Below are positions 40,299 through 51,257 of a DNA stretch of 64,000 nucleotides, piece after piece. Below the pieces are notes generated by a model. That model was given only the letters and a program-made list of their open reading frames with translations. It was not told the DNA's origin and ran no database searches. This stretch comes from Fusobacterium perfoetens (GTDB lineage: Bacteria > Fusobacteriota > Fusobacteriia > Fusobacteriales > Fusobacteriaceae): contig NZ_JADYTX010000007.1 in assembly GCF_021531475.1 (NCBI RefSeq), positions 1-64,000 of the forward strand. The letters are read 5' to 3'. The position numbers and the translations under genes are program-made. Every line of letters starts with the position of its first letter. Position 1 is the stretch's first letter.

Positions 40299-42391
40299 AT
40301 AAAAGATGTATTGAAATTATTGAAGAGTTAAGAAAAAATAATTATACTATTTTTATTAAGGAAATGGCAGAAAAATTCGGTGTAACAGAGAGAAGTATCA
40401 GATACGATATAGAAAATATAAATTATTATTTTAGCAAATTTAACTTAAATGAAATAGAAAAACAATCAAAAGGGATTTATACATTAGAAGAAGAGGATAA
40501 GAAAATAGAAGAACTATTGAAAAATATGTCTCAAAGATTTTATGTTTTTACCAGTTACGAAAGAAAAGAATTTATAGAGGAGAAGTTTTTATTTTTTGAA
40601 GAAAATAGACTTATAGATTTAGCTGAAACTTTAGATATAAGTATGAGTACAATAAAAATAGATCTGAAAGAGGTAAAAATATTTTTTATAGAAAATGGAT
40701 TAAACTTAAATTTTTATTCGAAACAGGGAATTTTATTAGAGGGGAATGAGGAAAAAATAAGAATGTTACAACTTAGGTTTTTGAATAAATATTTAGAAAT
40801 AAATAGTGAAAATATATTATCCCTGAAAAAGAAAGAAACAAAAACCTATTTGGACGATATTATATATGAAGATTTAAAAGAAATATTTGAAAAAATAAAC
40901 TTAAAAAATATTTATCGTTTTGTAAAAAGAATAGAGAAAAAATTAGATGCAACTATATCTGATGAAGCTTTTACGATTTTAAGATTTTATATAGTTATTA
41001 TGTTAAATAGAATAAAAAATAATAAAATAATTCTTCAAAGAGAAATGAATAAAAAATTTTTAATGGAAACAAAAGAATTTGAAATAATTAATAAAGAAAA
41101 AGAATTTTTGGAAGAACAATCCAAAATTAAGATAGAAGAAAATGAAGTTCTTTTATTAACAGAGTTATTTTTGGGGTCTCATTCGTATAATTTTAACTCA
41201 TCGTTCTTTGAAAACTGGATAGAGTTGGAGATTTTAGTCAATAAACTTATAAAAGATGTTAGTGATATTTTAAATATAAATCTTACTCAGGATAAAGCTT
41301 TGATAGACGGACTTTTAAATCATTTAAAACCAGCTTACTATAGAATTAGAAATAATATTAAATTTGAAAATAAAATTTATGAAGATGTAAAACTTTTATA
41401 TGAAGAACTTTATGAAAAAGTAAAAATAGTAAGTAAAAAATATTTAGAGAAATATATAGGAAAAGATATACCTGAAGAGGAAATAGCTTTTTTAACAATT
41501 CATTTTAAGACAGCTATAGATAGAAAAGTCAATTCCCAAAGAAAAACTAAAAATATAATAATAGTTTGTGGATTGGGATATGGTAGTTCAAAACTTATAG
41601 CTCAAAAACTTTTGGAGAAGTATGATGTAAATATTATTGCTACTCTTCCATATCATAAGTTTTTAGAAATAGAAGATTATGAAGATATAGATTTTATAAT
41701 CACCACTTTGGAAATAGAAGATAAACTTGAATATACTTTTCCGATAATAAAAGTTCATCCAATTTTAACAAAAGAGGATAAAATTTTATTAGAAAGTTAT
41801 GGTTTGAGTGAAAACCAAAGAAAAATCTCTCTAAATCAGTTGATGAATATAATAAAAGAAGAAACAAATATATTAAACGAAAAAGAACTAATAAAAAAAT
41901 TAAAAAATATTCTAAAATATAAATATATAGATGATATTGAAAAACAAAAAATATACTCTCTTTCAGAATTACTACCGTTAGAAAATATAAAAGTAATTGA
42001 TAAAGTAAAGGATTGGAAAGAAGCGATAAAAGTTTCTAGTATGCCTTTACAAATTGGAAATTATATAAAAGATGAATATATAGATGAGATGATAAAAAAT
42101 GTAGAACAAAATGGAAGTTACATGGTTGTAAATGATGTAGTTGCCCTTCCTCATGCAAGAACAAATGGACTTGTAAATAAAACTGGAATGAGCCTCTTAG
42201 TTTTAAAAGATGAAGTTACTTTTCCAGGAGAAAAAAGAGTGAAAATTCTTTTAACTTTTTCAAGTTATGATCAAAAAGAGCATATTGACGCTTTAAGTAA
42301 ATTTGTAACTATTTTGGAAGAGGGAGATTTTATAAATAAAATAAAAAAATTAGGTGATGTAGAAATAAAAAGAATTATAGATAATGAATAA
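40292..42391 (+). CDS. mtlR: MtlR-type PRD transcriptional activator
   Basis: This 699-aa regulator has an N-terminal HTH (about 5-60, MAEKFGVTERSIRYDIENIN), a second HTH-like region (about 100-160), two PTS-regulation domains with histidines in LLNHLKPAYYRIR and FLTIHFKTA, an EIIB-like domain with C426 (IIVCGLGYGSS) and a C-terminal EIIA-like domain with H621 (ALPHART). All phosphorylatable residues seem present. It probably activates the mtlA promoter at 42543-42571 depending on PTS state. The GTG start overlaps the previous gene, preceded by GGAGGTGAAG. Confidence 0.92.
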   Translation: MLNKRCIEIIEELRKNNYTIFIKEMAEKFGVTERSIRYDIENINYYFSKFNLNEIEKQSKGIYTLEEEDKKIEELLKNMSQRFYVFTSYERKEFIEEKFLFFEENRLIDLAETLDISMSTIKIDLKEVKIFFIENGLNLNFYSKQGILLEGNEEKIRMLQLRFLNKYLEINSENILSLKKKETKTYLDDIIYEDLKEIFEKINLKNIYRFVKRIEKKLDATISDEAFTILRFYIVIMLNRIKNNKIILQREMNKKFLMETKEFEIINKEKEFLEEQSKIKIEENEVLLLTELFLGSHSYNFNSSFFENWIELEILVNKLIKDVSDILNINLTQDKALIDGLLNHLKPAYYRIRNNIKFENKIYEDVKLLYEELYEKVKIVSKKYLEKYIGKDIPEEEIAFLTIHFKTAIDRKVNSQRKTKNIIIVCGLGYGSSKLIAQKLLEKYDVNIIATLPYHKFLEIEDYEDIDFIITTLEIEDKLEYTFPIIKVHPILTKEDKILLESYGLSENQRKISLNQLMNIIKEETNILNEKELIKKLKNILKYKYIDDIEKQKIYSLSELLPLENIKVIDKVKDWKEAIKVSSMPLQIGNYIKDEYIDEMIKNVEQNGSYMVVNDVVALPHARTNGLVNKTGMSLLVLKDEVTFPGEKRVKILLTFSSYDQKEHIDALSKFVTILEEGDFINKIKKLGDVEIKRIIDNE

Positions 42392-42425
42392 AAATTGAAT
42401 ATTAATCAAAGACCAGGAATTTACC

Positions 42426-42451
42426 AAAGACCAGTAAATTTACTGGTCTTT
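42426..42451 (+). terminator. Terminator between mtlR and mtlA
   Basis: AAAGACCAGTAAA pairs with TTTACTGGTCTTT plus a T-run. The 10 bases CAAAGACCAG also occur just upstream (42407-42416), so an alternative left arm exists. Confidence 0.9.
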
Positions 42452-42542
42452 TTTTGATAATTTTTTTCCAAAATATAAGAAAAAAAATATTTCCATTTTT
42501 AGAGAAATAAAACTTATCACTTTTTATTGAAATGGTTAGACT

Positions 42543-42571
42543 TTGAATAATTCGTTTTAAAAAAGTATAAT
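42543..42571 (+). promoter_or_regulatory. Promoter of mtlA-mtlD
   Basis: TTGAAT and TATAAT are separated by 17 bases, 29 bases before the ATG. It is the probable MtlR target. Confidence 0.75.
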
Positions 42572-42600
42572 TAAAATATAAAAACAAGGAGGTTTTGAAA

Positions 42601-44466
42601 ATGGAAAATAAAAATGATGTTAAAATTTTTGTTCAAAATTTTGGAAGATTTTTAAGTGGAATGGTAATGCCAAATATAGGAGCATTCATTGCTTGGGGGA
42701 TAGCAACAGCATTATTTATTCCAACAGGATGGATACCTAATGAGGAGCTAGCGAAATTAATTTCTCCGATGCTAAATTATCTTCTACCATTATTGATTGG
42801 ATATAGTGGAGGAAAATTAATCGCAGGAGAGCGTGGAGGAGTTATGGGAGCTATCACTACAGCAGGAGTTATAGCAGGAACAACAATTCCAATGTTTATA
42901 GGGGCGATGATAGCTGGACCAATAGGTGGAATTATAATTAAAAAATTTGATAAGACAATAAATGGAAAAGTAAAATCTGGATTTGAAATGCTTATCAATA
43001 ACTTTTCAATAGGGATTTTAGGAATAATTTTAGCAATAATATTTTATGAGGCTGTTGGACCTTTAGTAGAAACAGCAAATGGAGTTTTAGGAAATGGAGT
43101 TAATAAATTAGTTCAACTTGGATTATTACCAATAACTTCTCTACTTGTTGAGCCAGCAAAAATATTATTCTTAAATAATGCAATAAATCATGGAGTATTT
43201 TCACCATTGGGAATACAACAAGTTTCAGAAGTAGGAAAATCAATCTTCTTCTTAATAGAAGCTAATCCAGGACCAGGTTTAGGAGTTTTATTAGCTTATG
43301 TATTCTTTGGTAAGGGAAGTTCAAAGCAATCAGCATCAGGGGCAGCACTTATACATTTCTTTGGTGGAATCCATGAAATATATTTTCCTTACATACTAAT
43401 GAAACCATTTTTAATAGTAGCCGTTATTTTAGGTGGAATATCAGGAGTATTTACAAATGTAGTTTTAGGTTCAGGACTTATTGCTCCACCATCTCCAGGA
43501 AGTGTATTTGCGATAATGGCTCTTGCACCAAAAGGGGGATTAACAAAAGTTTTAATCAGTATATTAGTTGCAACAGTAGTTTCATTTGTAGTTTCATCTG
43601 TCATTATAAAAAATTCAAAAAGCGATTTAGATTTAAAAGATGCTCAAAATAAAGTAAAAGATATGAAGGCAGCATCTAAAAATGAGATGGCTAATGTAAA
43701 ATCTGGAGTTTCAAAAATAGTAGTAGCTTGTGATGCTGGAATGGGTTCAAGTGCAATGGGGGCAAGTGTACTTAGAAAAAAAGTTAAAGAGGCTGGATTA
43801 AATATAGAAGTTACAAATCGTTCAATATCAAACTTAACAGAGGATATAGATATTGTTATAACTCACAAAGATTTAACACCAAGAGCTAAAAAAACAGTTA
43901 AGCAACCTTTACATCTATCAATAAATAATTTTATGGACGGGGAATTTTATGATGAATTGGTAAAAAAATTAAAAGAGGGGGATAGTTCTTATGGGGAAAG
44001 CAAAACATTTGAAGGAGAAATTGAGAAAGATAGTGAAAAATTATTTACTCTGGAGAAAAGGGCAATAGTTTTAAATAAAGAAACTATTCAAAAAGAAGAT
44101 GCTTTAAAAGAAGTTGGAGATTATATGGCAGAGTTAGGTTATGTGAAATCTGGATATAAAGACTACATTTTACAACGTGAAAAAGAATCAACAACTTATA
44201 TAGGAAATTATGTAGCTATACCTCACGGAACTGTTGAAGGAAAAAAAGAAATTTTAAAAACAGGAATAGTTATCTTCCAATATCCAAATGGTATTGATTT
44301 TGGAAATGGAAATATAGCTTATTTCTTGATAGGAATAGCAGCAAGAAATAATGAACATATAGATATTATCTCTCATCTTTCAGATGTTATAGAAGATGAA
44401 GATGAAGTTTTAAAACTAAAAGATGAAAAAAATTCTGAAAAATTATATGAAATATTTTCTTTTTAA
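42601..44466 (+). CDS. mtlA: PTS mannitol transporter EIICBA
   Basis: This 621-aa inner-membrane permease imports mannitol as mannitol 1-phosphate. EIIC (about 1-340) has EANPGPGLGVLLAY and GGIHEIYFPY; EIIB (about 370-465) has phosphorylated C377 (ACDAGMGSS); EIIA (about 480-621) has H542 (IPHGTV). The ATG at 42601 is used because AAGGAGG is eight bases upstream; the TTG at 42595 is too close. mtlD follows 12 bases later. All phosphotransfer residues are present, unlike the upstream paralogue. Confidence 0.95.
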   Translation: MENKNDVKIFVQNFGRFLSGMVMPNIGAFIAWGIATALFIPTGWIPNEELAKLISPMLNYLLPLLIGYSGGKLIAGERGGVMGAITTAGVIAGTTIPMFIGAMIAGPIGGIIIKKFDKTINGKVKSGFEMLINNFSIGILGIILAIIFYEAVGPLVETANGVLGNGVNKLVQLGLLPITSLLVEPAKILFLNNAINHGVFSPLGIQQVSEVGKSIFFLIEANPGPGLGVLLAYVFFGKGSSKQSASGAALIHFFGGIHEIYFPYILMKPFLIVAVILGGISGVFTNVVLGSGLIAPPSPGSVFAIMALAPKGGLTKVLISILVATVVSFVVSSVIIKNSKSDLDLKDAQNKVKDMKAASKNEMANVKSGVSKIVVACDAGMGSSAMGASVLRKKVKEAGLNIEVTNRSISNLTEDIDIVITHKDLTPRAKKTVKQPLHLSINNFMDGEFYDELVKKLKEGDSSYGESKTFEGEIEKDSEKLFTLEKRAIVLNKETIQKEDALKEVGDYMAELGYVKSGYKDYILQREKESTTYIGNYVAIPHGTVEGKKEILKTGIVIFQYPNGIDFGNGNIAYFLIGIAARNNEHIDIISHLSDVIEDEDEVLKLKDEKNSEKLYEIFSF

Positions 44467-44478
44467 GGAGGAGAAAAA

Positions 44479-45660
44479 ATGAAAAAAGCGATACAATTTG
44501 GAGCTGGAAATATTGGAAGAGGATTTATAGGAGCTATTTTATCTGAAAATGGTTATGAAGTTTGTTTTGCTGATATAAATGAAAATGTAATATCAGAATT
44601 AAACAATAAAAAAGAGTATGTGGTTGAAGTTGTAGGACAAAAATGTGAAGAAATAATTATAAAAAATGTTTGTGGTGTATTATCTAATGGAGAAGAAATT
44701 TTTGAAAAAATAAAAGAGGCTGAGATAATAACAACTGCTGTTGGACCTGGAGTTCTTAAAATAATAGCTAAAACAATAGCAAAAGGTATAGAAGAAAGAA
44801 TGAACAGTGGTATAAAAGAAAACTTAAATATAATAGCTTGTGAAAATATGATAAAAGGTTCATCAACACTAAAAGAAGAAACTTTTAAATACCTATCAGA
44901 AGATGCGAAAGAATATGTAAATCAATATGTTGGTTTCCCAGATTCAGCTGTTGATAGAATAGTACCACCAATGGAAAAAACAGAAGATATTTTAAGAGTT
45001 AGAGTTGAAGAATTTAAAGAATGGATAGTAGATGAAACTTTATTTAAAGGAGAAGTTCCTAAAATTGAAGGAATGACTTTAACAAAAAATCTAATGGCTT
45101 TCATAGAAAGAAAACTATTTACTTTAAATACTGGTCATGCAATAACAGCTTACTTAGGAGTTTTAAAAGGATATAAAACAATAAAAGAAAGTATTGAAGA
45201 TCCAGAAATAAAAAACATAGTTTTAGGTGCTATGAAAGAAAGTGGAGAAGTTTTAATCAATAGATATAACTTTGATAGAGAAAGTCACTATAAATATATC
45301 GAAAAGATTTTAGGAAGATTTAAAAATCCTTATTTAGTAGATGAAGTTGTAAGAGTTGGAAGAGAACCACTTAGAAAATTAAGTTATAATGATAGATTGA
45401 TAAAACCATTAAGAGGAACTATTGAATATAATACTAATAATGAAAATTTAATTTTAGGAATAGACGCTGCTCTAAATTATAAAAATAGTAACGACACTCA
45501 AGCAGTTGAATTAGATAGAAAATTAAATGAAAATAATTTTGAAAATGCTTTTTATGAAATAACAGGACTACAAGATAAAAAGTTAGAGAAAAAAATCTAT
45601 GAAAATTATATAAAAATAAAAAATAATCAGCAAATAAAATCTAATAAAATATATTCCTAG
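44479..45660 (+). CDS. mtlD: Mannitol-1-phosphate 5-dehydrogenase
   Basis: This 393-aa enzyme oxidises mannitol 1-phosphate to fructose 6-phosphate with NAD+. FGAGNIGRGFIG is the nucleotide-binding motif; VGFPDSAVDRIVP and TGHAITAYLG (with the conserved lysine/histidine region) match the family. Length is standard apart from a short basic tail. It starts after AAGGAGG and is cotranscribed with mtlA; terminator downstream. Confidence 0.96.
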   Translation: MKKAIQFGAGNIGRGFIGAILSENGYEVCFADINENVISELNNKKEYVVEVVGQKCEEIIIKNVCGVLSNGEEIFEKIKEAEIITTAVGPGVLKIIAKTIAKGIEERMNSGIKENLNIIACENMIKGSSTLKEETFKYLSEDAKEYVNQYVGFPDSAVDRIVPPMEKTEDILRVRVEEFKEWIVDETLFKGEVPKIEGMTLTKNLMAFIERKLFTLNTGHAITAYLGVLKGYKTIKESIEDPEIKNIVLGAMKESGEVLINRYNFDRESHYKYIEKILGRFKNPYLVDEVVRVGREPLRKLSYNDRLIKPLRGTIEYNTNNENLILGIDAALNYKNSNDTQAVELDRKLNENNFENAFYEITGLQDKKLEKKIYENYIKIKNNQQIKSNKIYS

Positions 45661-45677
45661 TATCAAACTGGAAGAAG

Positions 45678-45696
45678 GCTACCAAGTTTAGGTAGC
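45678..45696 (+). terminator. Terminator of mtl operon
   Basis: GCTACC pairs with GGTAGC, followed by TTTTTTCTTTTTTT. Confidence 0.85.
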
Positions 45697-45719
45697 TTTT
45701 TTCTTTTTTTGTAAAAAAA

Positions 45720-45745
45720 TAGAACTGCTAGATTAAACAGTTCTA
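45720..45745 (-). terminator. Terminator of tmRNA
   Basis: TAGAACTG pairs with CAGTTCTA; the minus-strand tail is TTTTTTT. Confidence 0.88.
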
Positions 45746-45759
45746 TAATATTTATTTTT

Positions 45760-46109
45760 TGGTGGAGATGACGGGAATTGAACCCGTGTCCAAAACAATA
45801 AGCACCATAAGCTTCTACAAGTTTAGTCTGTTATTAGATTTCACAATAACCACTCCCACAGACAGGGCTGATTAAAGCTATCCTCTAAAGTGTCCCTAAT
45901 TGCTTAGAGAAATCGCAAAAGGTAATCTGTGTAATTGGTAACACCTCGTAAGTTTTCTCCCACAGAATGAAAAAACGGAGGTGAGCTGACTAATTAAGCA
46001 GCTAAAGCGTATTCGTTGTTTCCATCTAAACGATGAGTTGATCTCTCACAGCGATCATCCTGACCTGCTACCTATGACCTTATGGCCCTGTCGAAACCTT
46101 TGCATCCCC
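45760..46109 (-). ncRNA. ssrA: Transfer-messenger RNA
   Basis: This one-piece tmRNA of about 350 nt is on the minus strand. The 5' end GGGGATGCAAAGGTTTCGAC and 3' end ATTCCCGTCATCTCCACCA form the tRNA-like domain, with CCA encoded. The tag reading frame at 46023-45994 gives GNNEYALAA and a TAA stop, so the added peptide is A-GNNEYALAA. It rescues ribosomes stalled on broken mRNA. Promoter and terminator flank it closely. Confidence 0.97.
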
Positions 46110-46133
46110 AGTATTAAATTTTTCTAGAACAAT

Positions 46134-46162
46134 ATTATACTATTTTTTTTCCAATCTGTCAA
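46134..46162 (-). promoter_or_regulatory. Promoter of ssrA
   Basis: On the minus strand, TTGACA and TATAAT are spaced by 17 bases, full consensus. Confidence 0.92.
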
Positions 46163-46189
46163 TTAAATAGCAAAATAGTTCCATTCTAT

Positions 46190-47293
46190 TTATTTAAAAA
46201 ATTTAGATTTTAGATTTTTTAAATCTCTATATCTTCTATGAAGATGAGCTCCAAAATAAGCTGTAAGTGGAATAGAGACTAAAATTCCAATACTTCCAGC
46301 AAAAGATTTTAAAATCTCAACACCAATAAATTCATAATTTAAAAGTCTTATAAATGGAAGACTTTCTAAATTTTTATTTATAACTATCATATCAAAAAGA
46401 GAACTTCCAATATAGGCCAAAATAAGAGTATTTATCATAGTTCCAACCATATCTTTTCCAATATTTAAACCAGAATTATATATATCTTTTGAACCAAGAC
46501 TTGGATTTTTTTCTCTTATCTCAGTAAGAGCAGAGGAGATAGACATGGAAACGTCCATAATAGCTCCCATACTTCCTAAAATTATCCCAGCAGGTACAAG
46601 TTCTTTTATTTTTATTCCTTGTAACATATCTATATAAGTTATAGAATCAAGAGTTGGATAACCACTAAAATTCATTTTTTTTATCAGTAAATAGGATAAA
46701 ACTCCTGAAAAAATAGTTCCACCAACACTTCCAATTATTGCAACGACTCCTTTATGAGTAAATCCAGCTACAAATAAAATAGTTATAATTGATGATAAAA
46801 GAGCAGTTATAACGGAGATAAGTATTGGAGAATATCCTTTCATAGTGCAAGGAATAAAGAAATAAAAAATAAGCCATACTGTTATTAAAAGAGCAATCAA
46901 TGATTTAGCTCCTTTTTTCTTAGCAAGAGCTAAAGTAAGTAGAGAAAAGATTACTCCCATTAAAATATAATCATCTCTTCTATCTACATCAGTTATATAA
47001 TAGTTACTATTTTCATCTTCTCTACAAAGAACGACTTTATCTCCTTTTTTTAGAGTAAGATTAAAGGCGTCGACAGTGTAGATAGGAAATTCTATTCTAT
47101 GTATTTTATTTTGGATTTCTATATAAAATACTTCAACGTCTTTTATCTCCTCACCATCTGGTTTAATCTCTGTTTTTATAGAATTTTCAACATAACTTCC
47201 AACTTTTTTTATTATTTTTCCAGTGACATATTCCTCTTTTGCAAAAGAAAAAATAGAAAATATAAGAAAAATTCCAAGTATTAATTTTTTCAT
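46190..47293 (-). CDS. YibE/F-family membrane protein
   Basis: This 367-aa protein has a signal-like N-terminus (MKKLILGIFLIFSIFSFA), a periplasmic beta-rich region (about 20-105), then about seven to eight transmembrane segments. The family hallmark GSMGAIMDVSMSISSALTEI is at about 237-256. YibE/F proteins are widespread in Gram-positive bacteria and Fusobacteria; function is unknown. It stands after the tgt terminator and may depend on read-through or a weak promoter; a GGAGC site precedes the ATG. Confidence 0.85.
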   Translation of the reverse strand: MKKLILGIFLIFSIFSFAKEEYVTGKIIKKVGSYVENSIKTEIKPDGEEIKDVEVFYIEIQNKIHRIEFPIYTVDAFNLTLKKGDKVVLCREDENSNYYITDVDRRDDYILMGVIFSLLTLALAKKKGAKSLIALLITVWLIFYFFIPCTMKGYSPILISVITALLSSIITILFVAGFTHKGVVAIIGSVGGTIFSGVLSYLLIKKMNFSGYPTLDSITYIDMLQGIKIKELVPAGIILGSMGAIMDVSMSISSALTEIREKNPSLGSKDIYNSGLNIGKDMVGTMINTLILAYIGSSLFDMIVINKNLESLPFIRLLNYEFIGVEILKSFAGSIGILVSIPLTAYFGAHLHRRYRDLKNLKSKFFK

Positions 47294-47323
47294 AGATGCT
47301 CCTTATTAAAATTAAAAATAAGT

Positions 47324-47351
47324 AAATGGCTGTTATTTTTAACAGCCATTT
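47324..47351 (-). terminator. Terminator of the large housekeeping operon
   Basis: AAATGGCTGTTA pairs with TAACAGCCATTT; on the minus strand a TACTTATTTTT tail follows. It lies seven bases past the tgt stop. Confidence 0.82.
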
Positions 47352-47357
47352 ATAAAA

Positions 47358-48533
<1,176 letters not shown>

Positions 48534-50708
48534 TTACCTTTCTATCTCTATTACATATTTAATTTTTTTGATATTTTCAATAAGTAAACTGTAATCTCTC
48601 TTATTAGAAATTTCAACAGCCACTTTTATTTTTAGATATTTTTTACCATTTTTTGTAATTGTATTTGAGTTGATATCTGTTAAGAAAATTTTATGATTTG
48701 CAATTAAAGCTACAATCTCCATAACAAGACTTTTATTATCTTCAGCGATGATAGAGAATTTAAATTGATATTTATTAAGTTTTTTATTAACAACATCTAA
48801 ATCCCATTTAACATTTATTTGTCTTTCAGGTTCGTGTTCTATCATATTTTGGAAGTTTTTACAATCTTTTCTGTGGATTGCAATCCCTGTAAGTTTTGTA
48901 ATATATCCACCGATTTCATCACCTGGAAGAGGGGTACAACATTTTGCAAATCTTATTAAAGTATTGTCTATTCCTTCAACTATTATTCCATAATCATTTT
49001 TCTTTCTTGAACTTTTTTGAGTAGGAGCTATAACAGTTTTTTGAGGAATATCTTTTTCTCTGATACTTTCTTGATAATCTCTTAGTTTATCAACAATAAT
49101 TTCAACTTTACTTCTTTTTTCACCCATAATAAAATAAAATTCATCTAAAGTAGGAATATGATGTTTTTCCATATGTTTTTTTATTACAGGAGATTCTTCT
49201 AAATCTTTTAAAGTCATTGGGATAGTTAATTTTTCTATCTCTTTTTCAAGAGAATCTTTACCAAGTCTTATATTTTCTTCCCATTTCTTTTCTTTCAACC
49301 ATTTTCTAATTTTACTTTTTGCCCCTTGAGTAACAACTATATCAAGCCAGTCATTACCAGGTCCTTTGGCACTTTTAGAAGTTATAATTTCAACTCTGTC
49401 ACCACTTTTTAATTTATAATCAAGTGGAACAATATCTCCATTTACCTTAGCTCCGATACATTTGCAACCTACTTCAGAGTGGATAGCAAAAGCAAAGTCA
49501 ATAGGAGTGGCTCCAGTTTTTAATTCTAAGATATCTCCTCTTGGAGAAAAGGCAAATATTGTTTCCTCGATTATATCTCCAGTTATAGAGGTAACAAAAT
49601 CTTTTGCACTGTCAGCTTCTTTATTAAGCTCTATAATATCTCTAAGCCAAGAATAAACTTTATCTTTTTTACCAACTTTTACTTTTTCTTTATAACTCCA
49701 GTGAGCTGCAACCCCTTCTTCAGCTATCCTATCCATCTCTTCAGTTCTTATTTGAATTTCTACAAATTTTCCTTCAGGTCCAACTATTGTAGTGTGGATA
49801 GATTGATAGTTATTAGATTTTGGCACAGCGATATAGTCTTTAAATCTTCCAGGAACAGGACTAAATTGTTCGTGGATAACTCCAAGAGTGTGATAACAAG
49901 TTGTCACATCTTTAACAATAATTCTAATTCCCATAAGGTCATAAAGGTCATCATAACTTCTATGTTTTTCATAAACTTTTTTATAAATACTATAATAATG
50001 CTTAAATCTTCCTTTTATATTTCCTTCGATTTCAGCTTTTTTCAAAAGCCCAGATATAATATTTTCTACATCTTTTATATATTCATCTCTTTCTTCTTTT
50101 TTGGAATTGACAAAATCTCTTACTTCAACATATTTTTCTGGATAGATATACATAAAACATAAATCTTCCAATTCAGATTTGATTTTTGCCATTCCAAGTC
50201 TATGAGCAAGAGGAGCGTATATAGCTAAAGTTTCTTTTGAAACTCTAAGTTGTTTTTCTTCTGGTACAAAATTTAGAGTTTTCATATTGTGAAGTCTATC
50301 AGCTAATTTTATTATGATAACTCTTATATCTTTTGACATAGCAAGCATCATTTTTCTAATGCTTTCATCTTGTTGTTTAGTACCATTAGGTAATTTTTTT
50401 AATTTTGTAACCCCATCTACTAAGTTAGCAACAGATTCTCCAAAATTATATTTTATATCAGCAATAGTTATAAAAGTATCTTCAACAATATCATGTAAAA
50501 TCCCAGCTATTATAGAATCAGTATCCATTCCCATATCAATTATTATTTTTGCAACTTGGACTGGATGTAAAATATAATTATCTCCTGATTGTCTAAACTG
50601 ACCAACATGAGCTTCTTCAGCAAAAGAAAAAGCTAGTTTTATTTTTTCTATATCAACATCAAGATTTTTCTTTTTAATTTCCTCTAAAATTCCGTTTAAA
50701 TAATCCAT
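48534..50708 (-). CDS. relA: Bifunctional (p)ppGpp synthetase/hydrolase
   Basis: This 724-aa long RelA/SpoT homologue has an HD hydrolase domain (about 25-175) with HD at 72-73 and HDIVEDT intact; synthetase domain (about 230-345) with LMGIRIIV and YQSIHTTIVG; TGS domain (about 385-450); and C-terminal ACT domain (about 650-724). It should both make and degrade alarmones. A separate small synthetase is at 14866-15639. The start follows GAGGGG, 25 bases after apt. Confidence 0.96.
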   Translation of the reverse strand: MDYLNGILEEIKKKNLDVDIEKIKLAFSFAEEAHVGQFRQSGDNYILHPVQVAKIIIDMGMDTDSIIAGILHDIVEDTFITIADIKYNFGESVANLVDGVTKLKKLPNGTKQQDESIRKMMLAMSKDIRVIIIKLADRLHNMKTLNFVPEEKQLRVSKETLAIYAPLAHRLGMAKIKSELEDLCFMYIYPEKYVEVRDFVNSKKEERDEYIKDVENIISGLLKKAEIEGNIKGRFKHYYSIYKKVYEKHRSYDDLYDLMGIRIIVKDVTTCYHTLGVIHEQFSPVPGRFKDYIAVPKSNNYQSIHTTIVGPEGKFVEIQIRTEEMDRIAEEGVAAHWSYKEKVKVGKKDKVYSWLRDIIELNKEADSAKDFVTSITGDIIEETIFAFSPRGDILELKTGATPIDFAFAIHSEVGCKCIGAKVNGDIVPLDYKLKSGDRVEIITSKSAKGPGNDWLDIVVTQGAKSKIRKWLKEKKWEENIRLGKDSLEKEIEKLTIPMTLKDLEESPVIKKHMEKHHIPTLDEFYFIMGEKRSKVEIIVDKLRDYQESIREKDIPQKTVIAPTQKSSRKKNDYGIIVEGIDNTLIRFAKCCTPLPGDEIGGYITKLTGIAIHRKDCKNFQNMIEHEPERQINVKWDLDVVNKKLNKYQFKFSIIAEDNKSLVMEIVALIANHKIFLTDINSNTITKNGKKYLKIKVAVEISNKRDYSLLIENIKKIKYVIEIER

Positions 50709-50732
50709 ATTTCCCCTCTTTCTAAAAGCTCT

Positions 50733-51257
50733 CTAATACTCCATCAGTGTAAAGATATCATATCCTTCGAATTTTTTAGTGCTATCAAATTCCTCTTTTA
50801 AATCTATTAAGAAACAGATTCCTACAACTTCACCACCAAGTTCTTCTATAAGTTTTATAACAGCTTGAGTAGTTCCTCCAGTAGCTAAAAGGTCATCAAT
50901 GATAACAACTTTTTGTCCAGCTTTTATAGAATCTTTATGTATTTCTAAAGTATTTTTTCCATATTCTAAATCGTAGTCAAAAGATATAACTTCTCTTGGT
51001 AATTTTCCAGGTTTTCTAACTGGAACAAATCCAATTCCTAAGTTATATGCCACAGGACTTCCAAATATAAATCCTCTTGATTCAGGTCCAACTATAACAT
51101 CAGCTCCTTTTTCTTTTGCAAAATTAGAAAATTCATCAATGGCACTTTTAAAAGCCTCTCCATTTTGAATAAATGAAGTGATGTCTCTAAAAGTTACACC
51201 TTCGATTGGAAAATCTTTTATTGAAGTTATATATTTTTTATAATCTATTTTATTCAT
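50733..51257 (-). CDS. apt: Adenine phosphoribosyltransferase
   Basis: This 174-aa purine salvage enzyme makes AMP from adenine and PRPP. The PRPP motif VVIIDDLLATGGT is intact and VGPESRGFIFG follows the family pattern. Neighbouring genes apt and relA are a common pair. The ATG overlaps the end of the TPR lipoprotein gene by eight bases, with GGAG six bases upstream. Confidence 0.96.
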   Translation of the reverse strand: MNKIDYKKYITSIKDFPIEGVTFRDITSFIQNGEAFKSAIDEFSNFAKEKGADVIVGPESRGFIFGSPVAYNLGIGFVPVRKPGKLPREVISFDYDLEYGKNTLEIHKDSIKAGQKVVIIDDLLATGGTTQAVIKLIEELGGEVVGICFLIDLKEEFDSTKKFEGYDIFTLMEY

